Shown here piece by piece: positions 29,310-37,027 of a DNA stretch of 64,000 nucleotides. The stretch lies in contig NZ_BLAD01000059.1 in assembly GCF_009687845.1 (NCBI RefSeq), positions 53,706 through 117,705 on the forward strand, in the 5' to 3' direction. The notes under the pieces are model-generated. The model had not been told where the DNA came from, searched no databases, and was given only the letters and a program-made list of their open reading frames with translations. The position numbers and the translations under genes are program-made. Origin of the DNA: Acrocarpospora corrugata (GTDB lineage: Bacteria > Actinomycetota > Actinomycetes > Streptosporangiales > Streptosporangiaceae). Each line of letters opens with the position of its first letter. Within the stretch, counting starts at the first letter, position 1.

Positions 29310-30584
29310 TCATTGCGGGACAGCCGAGATCGGTGCCGGGTAGCCGGGCACAGGGGATGCGAGTTTCCATGGCTCATGAATGGATTTGTCCGGAATTGAG
29401 TTGATTTCCGGGACATAACGGCGGACGTACTCGCCTTCGGGGTCGAACTTTCTGGCCTGGCGGATGGGGTTGAGGGTGCGGTTCGGGCGGGTGTCGTTGC
29501 CGGTGCCGGCGACCCACTGCCAGTTGCCGGAATTGTTTGCGATGTCGGCGTCCAGGAGCAGGTCGGCGAAGTGGTCGGCGCCGGTGCGCCAGTGGATCTG
29601 GAGGGTTTTGGTCAGGTAGGAGGCGACGATCAACCGGGCCCGGTTGTGCATCCAGCCCTCGGCGGCGAGCTGCCGCATGCCGGCGTCGACGATGGGCAGG
29701 CCGGTCAGGCCCTCCCGCCAGGCGTCGGCGGCCTCCTTGTCCTCGTTCCAGTCACGCCGCCTCGGCCGGTAGTCACGCCGGGATATATCGGGAAACGCGT
29801 AGGTGACCTGGTGGTAGAAGTCGCGCCAGCACAGCTGGCGGACGAAGTCCTCGTTGCGGGCCGCCAAGCGGGCCAGCTCCAGCGGCGAGACGCACCCGAA
29901 GTGCAGGTACGGGCTCAGCCGTGAGGTCCGGTCCCCGGCCAGGTCGTCGTGGCCGGCGGCGTAGCCGGTCAGGCAGTGCCGCAGCCACAGCTCCAGCCGC
30001 GGCCACACCCGGCTCTCCCCACCCGGCAGGTACGGCCGCCCCCGCACCCGGGGCAGCACCCCGGGCTCGACCCCGGGCGGCAGGCTGACCTGCTCGGGCG
30101 CGGCCACAACCTCCCGCCACCGCGTCACCGTCCAGGCCCGCCAGTACGGCGTGAACACCTGGTAGTGATCTCCACGGCCCGGCTTCAGGAGCCCCGGCGG
30201 AACCACCGTCACCCCGGGGAACAGGCGGAACTCCAGCCGTTCGGTCCGGCAGTCGCGGGCCAGCCGCCGTTCCCGGTCCCGGGCGAACGCGCTCACGTCA
30301 CCGGACGCCCACACCGCGGACGCCCCCACGTCCCGCGCCACCCGGACCGTCTCGGCCACCGGATCCCCCCGCCGTACCACCAGATCGCCGCCGAGGTCGC
30401 GGAGCGAGGCGCGGAGGTCGGCGAGCGACTCGGCCAGGAAGCCGGCCCTGCCGCGGTTCTGCACGGCCGGATCGAGCACGAAGAGCGGCACGACGTGCCG
30501 GGCCTCGGCGCAGGCGGCGGCCAGCGCCGGATGGTCGCGGACCCGCAGGTCACGGTTGAACAGCACGATGACGGTTTCCACCAT
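29310..30584 (-). CDS. phr: Deoxyribodipyrimidine photolyase (CPD photolyase)
   Basis: This 424-residue flavoprotein repairs UV-induced cyclobutane pyrimidine dimers with blue light. It has the N-terminal alpha/beta antenna domain (VIVLFNRDLRVRDHPAL) and the C-terminal FAD domain with the family motifs RTSRLSPYLHFGCVSP, WRDFYHQV, PIVDAGMRQLAAEGWMHNR and NWQWVAGTGNDTRP. The ATG at 30584 is preceded by AAGGAG. It is divergent from a B12-type MerR regulator and shares a 129-bp intergenic region with long inverted repeats, an arrangement known from light-induced photolyase genes in Streptomyces and other bacteria. Confidence 0.95.
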   Translation of the reverse strand: MVETVIVLFNRDLRVRDHPALAAACAEARHVVPLFVLDPAVQNRGRAGFLAESLADLRASLRDLGGDLVVRRGDPVAETVRVARDVGASAVWASGDVSAFARDRERRLARDCRTERLEFRLFPGVTVVPPGLLKPGRGDHYQVFTPYWRAWTVTRWREVVAAPEQVSLPPGVEPGVLPRVRGRPYLPGGESRVWPRLELWLRHCLTGYAAGHDDLAGDRTSRLSPYLHFGCVSPLELARLAARNEDFVRQLCWRDFYHQVTYAFPDISRRDYRPRRRDWNEDKEAADAWREGLTGLPIVDAGMRQLAAEGWMHNRARLIVASYLTKTLQIHWRTGADHFADLLLDADIANNSGNWQWVAGTGNDTRPNRTLNPIRQARKFDPEGEYVRRYVPEINSIPDKSIHEPWKLASPVPGYPAPISAVPQ

Positions 30585-30618
30585 GCTTACTCCTTCGGAG
30601 ACAGTGCGGTCGCGGGTT

Positions 30619-30709
30619 GCATCCGATACGGGGTTGCGCCCGAAGAGATCAACGAGAGGTGTCCCGGGCACGGCATGATTTGTCATGCACGGAAACCCCG
30701 ATCGGATGC
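30619..30709. promoter_or_regulatory. Nested inverted repeats in the photolyase/LitR divergent promoter
   Basis: GCATCCGATACGGGGTT (30619-30635) is repeated inverted at 30694-30709 (AACCCCGATCGGATGC, one base shorter). Between them lies a tight dyad GCATGA-TTTG-TCATGC (30673-30688). These are good candidates for operator sites of the adjacent MerR-type regulator acting on both promoters. Confidence 0.6.
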
Positions 30710-30713
30710 CTAA

Positions 30714-31628
30714 ATGGACGAACCGCAGGATGGTCTGAGCTACGGGATCGGCGCGGTGGCGCGGCGACTCGGCGTGCCCGCGCCCACCCTGCGCACCTGG
30801 AACCTGCGGTACGGGATCGGGCCGAGTTCGCGGAGTCCGGGCGGGCACCGGCGGTACGGCGCGCTGGATCTGACCCGGCTGGAGGAGATGCACCGGCTGA
30901 TCAAGGCGGGCGCGCCGCCGTCCGAGGCGGCGCAGGCGGCGCTGCGGATCCGGTCGATTCCGGCTGATCATCAGGAACGTGACAGTCCGGCCCGTCCGGC
31001 CGGCGACCAGCGGGAACGTTCGGCCGAGCAGGAGGCGGGCCGGCTGGCGCGGGCCGCGATGGCGCTGGACAGCTGGTCGGTGGCCGAGGCGGTGGAGTCG
31101 GGGCTGGCCAGGTTCGGGGTCACCGAGACCTGGGATCGGCTGATCCTGCCGACGTTCGCGGTGATCAGCAGGCGGCAGGCGGCCACCGGAGTGGGCGTGG
31201 ACGTCGAGCACGCGTTCTCGGAGCGGCTGCTGGCCGCCTTCACCGCGCTGATCGGGCGCCCGGCCCGGCCGATCAATCCCCGGCCGGTCCTGCTGGCCTG
31301 CGCCGAGGACGAGCAGCACAGCCTGCCGGTGTTCGCGCTGGCCGCCGCGCTGGCGTCGGAGCATTCGGTGGAGGTCAGGGTGCTGGGGGCGCGCACGCCC
31401 TTCTCGGCGCTCGGGGACGCGATGCGGCGGCTCAGCCCCGCCCTCGTCTTCGTCTGGTCGCAACTGGCAGAAACCGGGAATCCGGAGCCGCTGACCCGGC
31501 TTCCGGTGCTCCGCCCGCCCAGCCCGGTGCTCACCGGCGGGCCGGGCTGGCGCGAACTGCCGCCCGGCATAACGCATCTGACCTCGATGAACGAGGCGAT
31601 CATGCGGATCGTGGCCCGGCTGCGCTGA
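30714..31628 (+). CDS. litR: MerR-family regulator with cobalamin-binding-like domain (LitR/CarH type)
   Basis: The 304-residue protein has an N-terminal MerR HTH (about 10-75: GIGAVARRLGVPAPTLRTWNLRYG) and a CarH/LitR-like B12-sensing C-terminal half from about 108. In CarH, adenosylcobalamin is held by a W-x9-EH motif and a lower-ligand His. Here EH is at 165-166 (VDVEHAF) and the likely ligand His is H202 (EDEQHSLP), but the position of the Trp holds Gln (Q155). Light breaks the cobalamin bond in this family and releases DNA. It is divergent from the photolyase gene and followed 81 bp later by an ECF sigma gene, the same company as litR-litS in Streptomyces. Light sensing by this variant is inference. 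Confidence 0.82.
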   Translation: MDEPQDGLSYGIGAVARRLGVPAPTLRTWNLRYGIGPSSRSPGGHRRYGALDLTRLEEMHRLIKAGAPPSEAAQAALRIRSIPADHQERDSPARPAGDQRERSAEQEAGRLARAAMALDSWSVAEAVESGLARFGVTETWDRLILPTFAVISRRQAATGVGVDVEHAFSERLLAAFTALIGRPARPINPRPVLLACAEDEQHSLPVFALAAALASEHSVEVRVLGARTPFSALGDAMRRLSPALVFVWSQLAETGNPEPLTRLPVLRPPSPVLTGGPGWRELPPGITHLTSMNEAIMRIVARLR

Positions 31629-31709
31629 ACCCTCCCGAATCGTTTGCGTGATTCCCCGCGAGCGGATATGAATAGGTTTTGAGTAAGTTTCCACGTCAGG
31701 AGGTCACCA

Positions 31710-32195
31710 ATGTCGCTCATTGAGCAGGACGGGGTGACGGCGTGTTACCTGACCCACGCGCCGCTGGTCCGGAGTTACCTCCGGCGGTTCGTGCCGCCGC
31801 AGGACATCGAAGACGTGCTGCAGGTCGTGTTCGCCGAGGTGTGGCGCTGCCGCCACCGCTACGACCCGGGCCGCAGCCTGGAGGCCTGGCTGCAGGGCAT
31901 CGCCAGGAACCGGGCCATCGACTATCTGCGGGCCCGCCCCCCGGCGACGGTTTCGCTGGACCTGGTGCCCGAGCCGCGCGACCACCACGACCCGGTCGGC
32001 CATCTGGGCGTGCGCGACCAGGTCAGGCGCGCGCTGGCCGTGCTGCCCGCGCCGCAGCGGGAGGCCATCGAGCTGGCCTACTACTACGAGCTGAGCCAGC
32101 GGGAGATCGCCGTCTGTCTGGACGTGCCGCTCGGCACGGTCAAGGCCAGGACGGCGCGGGCCCTGCACCGGCTGTCCGCCCTGGTGGCGGCATGA
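31710..32195 (+). CDS. ECF-type RNA polymerase sigma factor (LitS-like by context)
   Basis: The 161-residue protein has sigma region 2 (about 18-75: LVRSYLRRFVPPQDIEDVLQVVFAEVW and GIARNRAIDYLR) and region 4 (about 108-155: VLPAPQREAIELAYYYELSQREIAV, LGTVKARTARALHRL). The ATG has AGGAGG upstream (31696-31701). There is no anti-sigma gene nearby, which fits ECF factors controlled transcriptionally, as Streptomyces LitS is by LitR. It overlaps the following DUF523-DUF1722 gene by ATGA. It probably directs transcription of photoprotective genes such as phr; this is inferred from the neighbourhood. Confidence 0.92.
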   Translation: MSLIEQDGVTACYLTHAPLVRSYLRRFVPPQDIEDVLQVVFAEVWRCRHRYDPGRSLEAWLQGIARNRAIDYLRARPPATVSLDLVPEPRDHHDPVGHLGVRDQVRRALAVLPAPQREAIELAYYYELSQREIAVCLDVPLGTVKARTARALHRLSALVAA

Positions 32196-33121
32196 TCCGG
32201 CCCAGGATCGCGGTGTCGGGCTGCCTGCTCGGCGACGAGGTCCGGTACAACGGCGGGCACAGCCGCAACCGGTTCCTGGCCGCTGAGCTGGACCCGTTCG
32301 TCGACTGGGTGCACGTCTGCCCGGAGATGGAAGCCGGGCTCGGCACGCCCAGGGAGACGCTCCGGCTGGAGCGCGGCTGCCGGCTGGTCCAGCGCGGCGG
32401 CGCCGACGTCACCGACGCCGTGTCGGCCGCCGCCGCGGAGCGGATCAGGACGCTGGACGTCGACGGTTACGTGTTCAAGGCCAAGAGCCCGTCCTGCGGC
32501 CTGCACGGCATCCCGGTCTACGCCGGGGACCAGGTGGTGGACCGGAAGAGCAGGGGGCTGTTCGCCGGGAAGATCATCGACGCGTTCCCCTCGCTGCCGG
32601 TCGAGGACGAGGGGCGGCTGAACGACGCCGTGCTCCGGGAGTCGTTCGTGGAGCGGATCTTCGCCTGTGCCCGGCTGCGTGCGCTGCTCGCGGCCGAGTG
32701 GCGGGCCAGGGACCTGGTCGAGTTCCACACCCGGCACAAGATGCAGCTGCTCGCGCACGACACGTCGGCCTACCGGGAGGCGGGGCGGATCGTGGGGGCG
32801 GCCGGGCTGGGGGACGCCCGGGCCGAGTACGCGGCGGTGTTCCTGCGCGCCTTGTGCCGCCGGGCCAGCATCGGCCGGCACGTCAACGTGCTTCAGCACT
32901 GCCTGGGCATGGTCGCGAACGCGCTGAACGCCGCCCGCAGGGCCGACCTGGCCGAAGTGATCGCCGACTACGCGACCAGGAAGGTGCCGCTGAGCGTGCC
33001 GACCACGCTGCTGCTGCACCACGCCAAGGGCGAGTCGGCCGGGTATGTGCGCGACCAGAGTTACTTCGCGCCGTACCCGTCAGAGCTTCGGCTGCGCAAC
33101 TACGTGAACGACGGTCAGTGA
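32192..33121 (+). CDS. DUF523-DUF1722 (TudS-YbgA type) protein
   Basis: The 309-residue protein is a fusion. Residues 1-160 are DUF523 (SGCLLGDEVRYNGG, CPEMEAGLGTPRE, KAKSPSCGLHG) with C11, C43 and C102 at the places that hold a [4Fe-4S] cluster in TudS thiouracil desulfidases. Residues from about 190 to 305 are DUF1722 (FHTRHKMQLLAHDTSAYREAGRIV, LLLHHAKGESAGYVRDQSYFAPYP). Such proteins are often linked or fused to photolyases. The gene overlaps the ECF sigma gene (ATGA) and its 3' end overlaps convergent treZ by 42 bp. A role in sulfur-modified nucleobase repair is inference from the DUF523 family. Confidence 0.9.
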   Translation: MIRPRIAVSGCLLGDEVRYNGGHSRNRFLAAELDPFVDWVHVCPEMEAGLGTPRETLRLERGCRLVQRGGADVTDAVSAAAAERIRTLDVDGYVFKAKSPSCGLHGIPVYAGDQVVDRKSRGLFAGKIIDAFPSLPVEDEGRLNDAVLRESFVERIFACARLRALLAAEWRARDLVEFHTRHKMQLLAHDTSAYREAGRIVGAAGLGDARAEYAAVFLRALCRRASIGRHVNVLQHCLGMVANALNAARRADLAEVIADYATRKVPLSVPTTLLLHHAKGESAGYVRDQSYFAPYPSELRLRNYVNDGQ

Positions 33122-34777
33122 CAGCGGCGGCAGGTAGAGGTCGGGGCCGGTCAGGGTGACGCCCTCGTCCGAGGCCAGCAGGACCCGCCCGCGGGCCAGC
33201 CGGACCGGGACCGGGAAGTCGCCCAGGTTGGCCGCGATCCGCATCGAGCCACGGTGGATCACCAGCCAGTGGCGGTCGTCGTCGTAGCTGACCTTGACCC
33301 GGTCCAGGCGCGGGTCGGCCAGGTCTGGGTGGGATTTGCGGAGCGCGATCAGGTCGCGGTACCAGCCGAGCAGCGAGGCCGCGCCGTCCTCGGCGGGCTC
33401 GGTCCAGTCGAGTTTGGAGCGCAGGAAGGTCTGCTCGTCCTGCGGGTCGGGGGCCTTCCAGTCGTAGCCGAAGCTGTCGAACTCGCGGCGGCGTCGCTCA
33501 CCCTCCCCCGCGGCCAGGGCGGGGTCGTGGTGGTCGGTGAAGAAGTAGAACGGGGTGCCGGCGCCCCACTCCTCGCCCATGAACAGCATCGGCGTGAACG
33601 GCGAGGTCAGCAGCAGCCCGGCGGCCAGCCAGAGCTGTTCTGGGCGCATCCGGTCGCCGAGCGGCCGGTTCCCGATCTGGTCGTGATTCTGGACGCAGCA
33701 GACGAAACGGTGGCCGGAGACCCCGGTGGCCGAGCGGCCGTGCGAGCGGCCCCGGAACGTGGAGAAGCCGCCGTCGTGGAAGTACGCCGAGGTCATCACC
33801 TTGGCGACCGCCGCGAGCGAGCCGAAGTCGCCGTAGTAGGCGTGGGTCTCGCCGGTGACGGCCGAGTGCAGGGCGTGGTGCACGTCGTCGTTCCAGGTGG
33901 CGTCCAGGCCGTAACGGGTGATCAGGCCGGGGTCGTTGAGGTCGGATTCGGCGATGAGGGTGAGCGGGCGGCCGAGCACGGTGGCCAGCGCCTCCACCTC
34001 GCCGGCGAGCTCCTCCAGGAAGTGCGTCGCGCGCTTGTCGTGCAGGGCGTGCACGGCGTCCAGGCGCAGGCCGTCGATGTGGAAGTCGCGGAGCCACTGC
34101 AACGCGTTCTCGATGAAGTAGCGGCGCACCTCGTCGGAGTGCGGGCCGTCCAGATTGACGGCGTCGCCCCAGTACGAGCCCTGGTATCCGTGCAGGTACG
34201 GCCCGAATTTCCCCAGGTAGTTCCCGGACGGGCCGAGGTGGTTGTAGACCACGTCCAGGATCACGCCCAGGCCCGCCTGGTGGCAGGCGTCGACGAGGAT
34301 CTTGAGCCCGTCCGGGCCGCCGTAGTCCTCGCGGACCGCGTAGAGGTCGACGCCGTCGTAGCCCCAGTTGCGGTGGCCGGGCACAGGCGGGACCGGCATC
34401 AACTCAATGAAATCGACGCCCAGGTCGACCAGGTGCCGGAGCTTGCCGGCGACCGCCTCGAAGGTGCCCTCCGGCGTGTACGTCCCCACGTGCAGTTCGT
34501 AGATGACCGAACCGCGTAGATCGCGCCCCCGCCAGTCCTGGTCCCCCCAGGTGAACCTGGCGTGGTCGTAGACCCGGCTCGGGCCCTCCACCCCGGATGG
34601 CTGGCGCCGCGTCCGAGGATCGGGATAGGGCCCCTCGCCGTCCACGTAGAACGCGTAGTCGAAGCCGTGTTCATCCCCCGGAGCCCGCCACCAGCCCGCT
34701 TCCGGAGACATGTCCCGTCTGGTTCCCCCGGATACCACTTCGACGCGCGTTGCCAGGGGCGCCCAGACTTCGTACAT
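33080..34777 (-). CDS. treZ: Malto-oligosyltrehalose trehalohydrolase
   Basis: TreZ cleaves trehalose from the end of maltooligosyltrehalose. The 565-residue GH13 protein has an N-terminal beta domain (YEVWAPLATRVEV), the (beta/alpha)8 barrel with VYNHLGPSGNYL, nucleophile Asp in DGLRLDAVHAL, catalytic Glu in LIAESDLND, and the third acid in VQNHDQIGNR, then a short beta C-terminal domain. Length is normal. The ATG is at 34777, 23 nt after the treY stop. It is the last gene of a glgX-treY-treZ operon. Its 3' end overlaps the convergent DUF523-DUF1722 gene by 42 bp. Confidence 0.96.
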   Translation of the reverse strand: MYEVWAPLATRVEVVSGGTRRDMSPEAGWWRAPGDEHGFDYAFYVDGEGPYPDPRTRRQPSGVEGPSRVYDHARFTWGDQDWRGRDLRGSVIYELHVGTYTPEGTFEAVAGKLRHLVDLGVDFIELMPVPPVPGHRNWGYDGVDLYAVREDYGGPDGLKILVDACHQAGLGVILDVVYNHLGPSGNYLGKFGPYLHGYQGSYWGDAVNLDGPHSDEVRRYFIENALQWLRDFHIDGLRLDAVHALHDKRATHFLEELAGEVEALATVLGRPLTLIAESDLNDPGLITRYGLDATWNDDVHHALHSAVTGETHAYYGDFGSLAAVAKVMTSAYFHDGGFSTFRGRSHGRSATGVSGHRFVCCVQNHDQIGNRPLGDRMRPEQLWLAAGLLLTSPFTPMLFMGEEWGAGTPFYFFTDHHDPALAAGEGERRRREFDSFGYDWKAPDPQDEQTFLRSKLDWTEPAEDGAASLLGWYRDLIALRKSHPDLADPRLDRVKVSYDDDRHWLVIHRGSMRIAANLGDFPVPVRLARGRVLLASDEGVTLTGPDLYLPPLSLTVVHVVAQPKL

Positions 34778-34800
34778 GCCTCACCTATTCCCCATAGGAC

Positions 34801-36996
34801 TCATCGGGTATTCCGTTCCAGGATTGCAACGGGGTAACGGCACAGCAGGTGAGCCATCGGGATCAGGCCGGTGTGCTCCGCGCCGGTCAGCAGGTCCAGC
34901 CAGCTGCCGGCCGGGAGGCGGAGGGTCTCGCTGTGCCAGCCGCCGCGCCGCTCCAGCCGGTACGGGAGCCGGGTGGCCACGGCGACCGCCTGGTCGCCGC
35001 GCGCGAAGGCGACCGCGTGCTCGCCGGCCTCGATCGGCAGGTACGGAAGGTCGGGCGCGAGTCGTTTGCGCAGGTTGAGCGCGGTTTTGGTGACGAGGAG
35101 CTTCCGGGCGTCCCAGGTGTCGCCGCCGTCGCGCAGGAGCTCACGCCGCCGGACGTAGTCGACAGGACGGCGGTTGTCGGGATCGACCAGCGAGAAGTCG
35201 GTGATCTCGTTGCCCTGGTAGACGTCGGGGACGCCGGGCATCATCAGCTGGACCGTCTTCTGGCCGAGCGAGTTCACCTGGGCGTAGCGGTCCACGACGG
35301 CGGTGAACGAGGCGACCGAGTAGCCGCACAGTTCGATGGCCTTCTCGGCGAACTCCCGCAGACCTCTTTCGTACCCTTGTTCCCGGTTCTGCCAGGAAAT
35401 CGAGGTTTTAGCCTCGCGAGCCGCTTTAAGCAGATATTTCGTGAAACGCTCCGGGCTGATCGGCCAGGCGGCCATCAGGTTCTGCCAGCCCAGGTAGTCC
35501 AGCGTCGGATCGAACCGCACGGCTCCCGCCCACGACTCCACCGCCCCCGCCCACACATCCGGAATTTCCGACAAAACCGCCAATCGGGCTCGGACGTCCT
35601 CCGACCTTTTCGTGTCATGCGTCGACAATGTCGTCATCGTCGTCGGCCGCATTTCCATACAGAACGCATGAAACTCCTCAGGCGACACCCCGAACCGATC
35701 GGGCTCCCCGCCCACTTCGTTCAGGCACGCCAGCGGGAACCACCGGTACAGCGCGGTGTCCTCCACGCCCTTCGCCATCACCGGCCCGCAGGTCTGCTGG
35801 AACCGCGCCACCGCCTCCGCAGGACCCCGCAGCACCAGCTGCGCGACCGTGGCCACCGACGCGGGATCCGCGTGCGCCGCGGCCTCCCAGGCGGCCGACT
35901 GGATCACCCGGGTCGCCTCCTCGTCCGGCGGCTCCCCCGGACTCACGTACGCCCGGTAGACCGGCATCGCCGCCAGCAACTCCACCAGCGCGTCCCGAAG
36001 CCCCGGTTCGCCCAGGGACAGGGCCAGCCGATCCACCTCGCCCCGGAAGAACAGGTCGAGCACCAGCTTCTTGCCCTCGTACTTGACCCGCTCGTAGTCG
36101 TCAGGCACGCCGGTGTGCCGGGTGAAGGTGCGTACCAGTTTGTCCCGTGCGGCCGGATCCACGAACAGCCGGGTGACCATGTTCAGCGCGTCGTAGCCGG
36201 TGGTCCCGTCGCACTCCCAGTCCGGCGGCAGCCGCTCGCCGTCCATCAGGATCTTCTCCACCCAGAGCGGCCCCGGCGCCCGCTCCCGCAGCCGCCGCAG
36301 ATACCCGCCCGGATCGGTCAGCCCATCCGGGTGGTCCACCCGCAGCCCGTCGATCACCCCTTCGGCCATCAGCGCCAGCGTGACCTCGTGCGTGGCGTCG
36401 AAGACCGCCGGACTCTCCACCCGCAGCGCGATCAGCGAGGACACGTCGAAGAACCGCCGATACCCGGGCGAATCCCGCCACGACACCAGCCGGTAGTGCT
36501 GCGCCGCCAGCAGCTCGGCCAGCGGCAGCTCCTCGGTGCCGGCCCTGATCGGGAACTCGTGATCGTGATACCGCAGCACGCTCCCGTCCACGACCAGCTC
36601 GGGATCGTCCCCCAGCACCGGCAACGCCACCGGCCAGCTCAGATCGAACCAGTCCGCGTACGGCGAGTCCGGCCCCTCCCGCAGCACCGACCAGAGCGGC
36701 GCGTTCTCCGACTCAGGCACCGGCACGGTCATGTGGTTGGGCACGATGTCGGCGATCAGCCCGAGCCCCTGCCCGGCCAGCGCGAGCAGCCCCTTCTTGC
36801 CGCCGAACTCGTCGCGGATCCGCGAATGGTCGGTGACGTCGTATCCGTGCTGGGAATCCCGTACCGACTGGAGGGTCGGCGACAGGTAAAGCGACCCGAC
36901 CCCCAGTTCGCGCAGGTAGCCGACCAGATCGTTGAGCTCGCGGAACCCGAACTCCGGCGTGAGTTGCACCCGGTATGTGGACGTCACAGCACCCAT
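34801..36996 (-). CDS. treY: Malto-oligosyltrehalose synthase
   Basis: TreY turns the reducing-end alpha-1,4 bond of maltodextrin into an alpha,alpha-1,1 bond. The 731-residue protein begins with the typical TSTYRVQLTPEFGFRE, has LSPTLQSVRDSQHGYDVTDH, VPNHM, the nucleophile region GLRVDHPDGL, catalytic Glu in VEKILMDGE, STHDTKRSEDVRAR, and a long TreY-specific insert. The ATG at 36996 has AAAGGA upstream; GTG at 36987 is an alternative that starts nearer the conserved region. It is 31 nt downstream of glgX and 23 nt upstream of treZ. Confidence 0.96.
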   Translation of the reverse strand: MGAVTSTYRVQLTPEFGFRELNDLVGYLRELGVGSLYLSPTLQSVRDSQHGYDVTDHSRIRDEFGGKKGLLALAGQGLGLIADIVPNHMTVPVPESENAPLWSVLREGPDSPYADWFDLSWPVALPVLGDDPELVVDGSVLRYHDHEFPIRAGTEELPLAELLAAQHYRLVSWRDSPGYRRFFDVSSLIALRVESPAVFDATHEVTLALMAEGVIDGLRVDHPDGLTDPGGYLRRLRERAPGPLWVEKILMDGERLPPDWECDGTTGYDALNMVTRLFVDPAARDKLVRTFTRHTGVPDDYERVKYEGKKLVLDLFFRGEVDRLALSLGEPGLRDALVELLAAMPVYRAYVSPGEPPDEEATRVIQSAAWEAAAHADPASVATVAQLVLRGPAEAVARFQQTCGPVMAKGVEDTALYRWFPLACLNEVGGEPDRFGVSPEEFHAFCMEMRPTTMTTLSTHDTKRSEDVRARLAVLSEIPDVWAGAVESWAGAVRFDPTLDYLGWQNLMAAWPISPERFTKYLLKAAREAKTSISWQNREQGYERGLREFAEKAIELCGYSVASFTAVVDRYAQVNSLGQKTVQLMMPGVPDVYQGNEITDFSLVDPDNRRPVDYVRRRELLRDGGDTWDARKLLVTKTALNLRKRLAPDLPYLPIEAGEHAVAFARGDQAVAVATRLPYRLERRGGWHSETLRLPAGSWLDLLTGAEHTGLIPMAHLLCRYPVAILERNTR

Positions 36997-37027
36997 AGTG
37001 TCCTTTCCGGACCGTCGAAAGCCAGGA

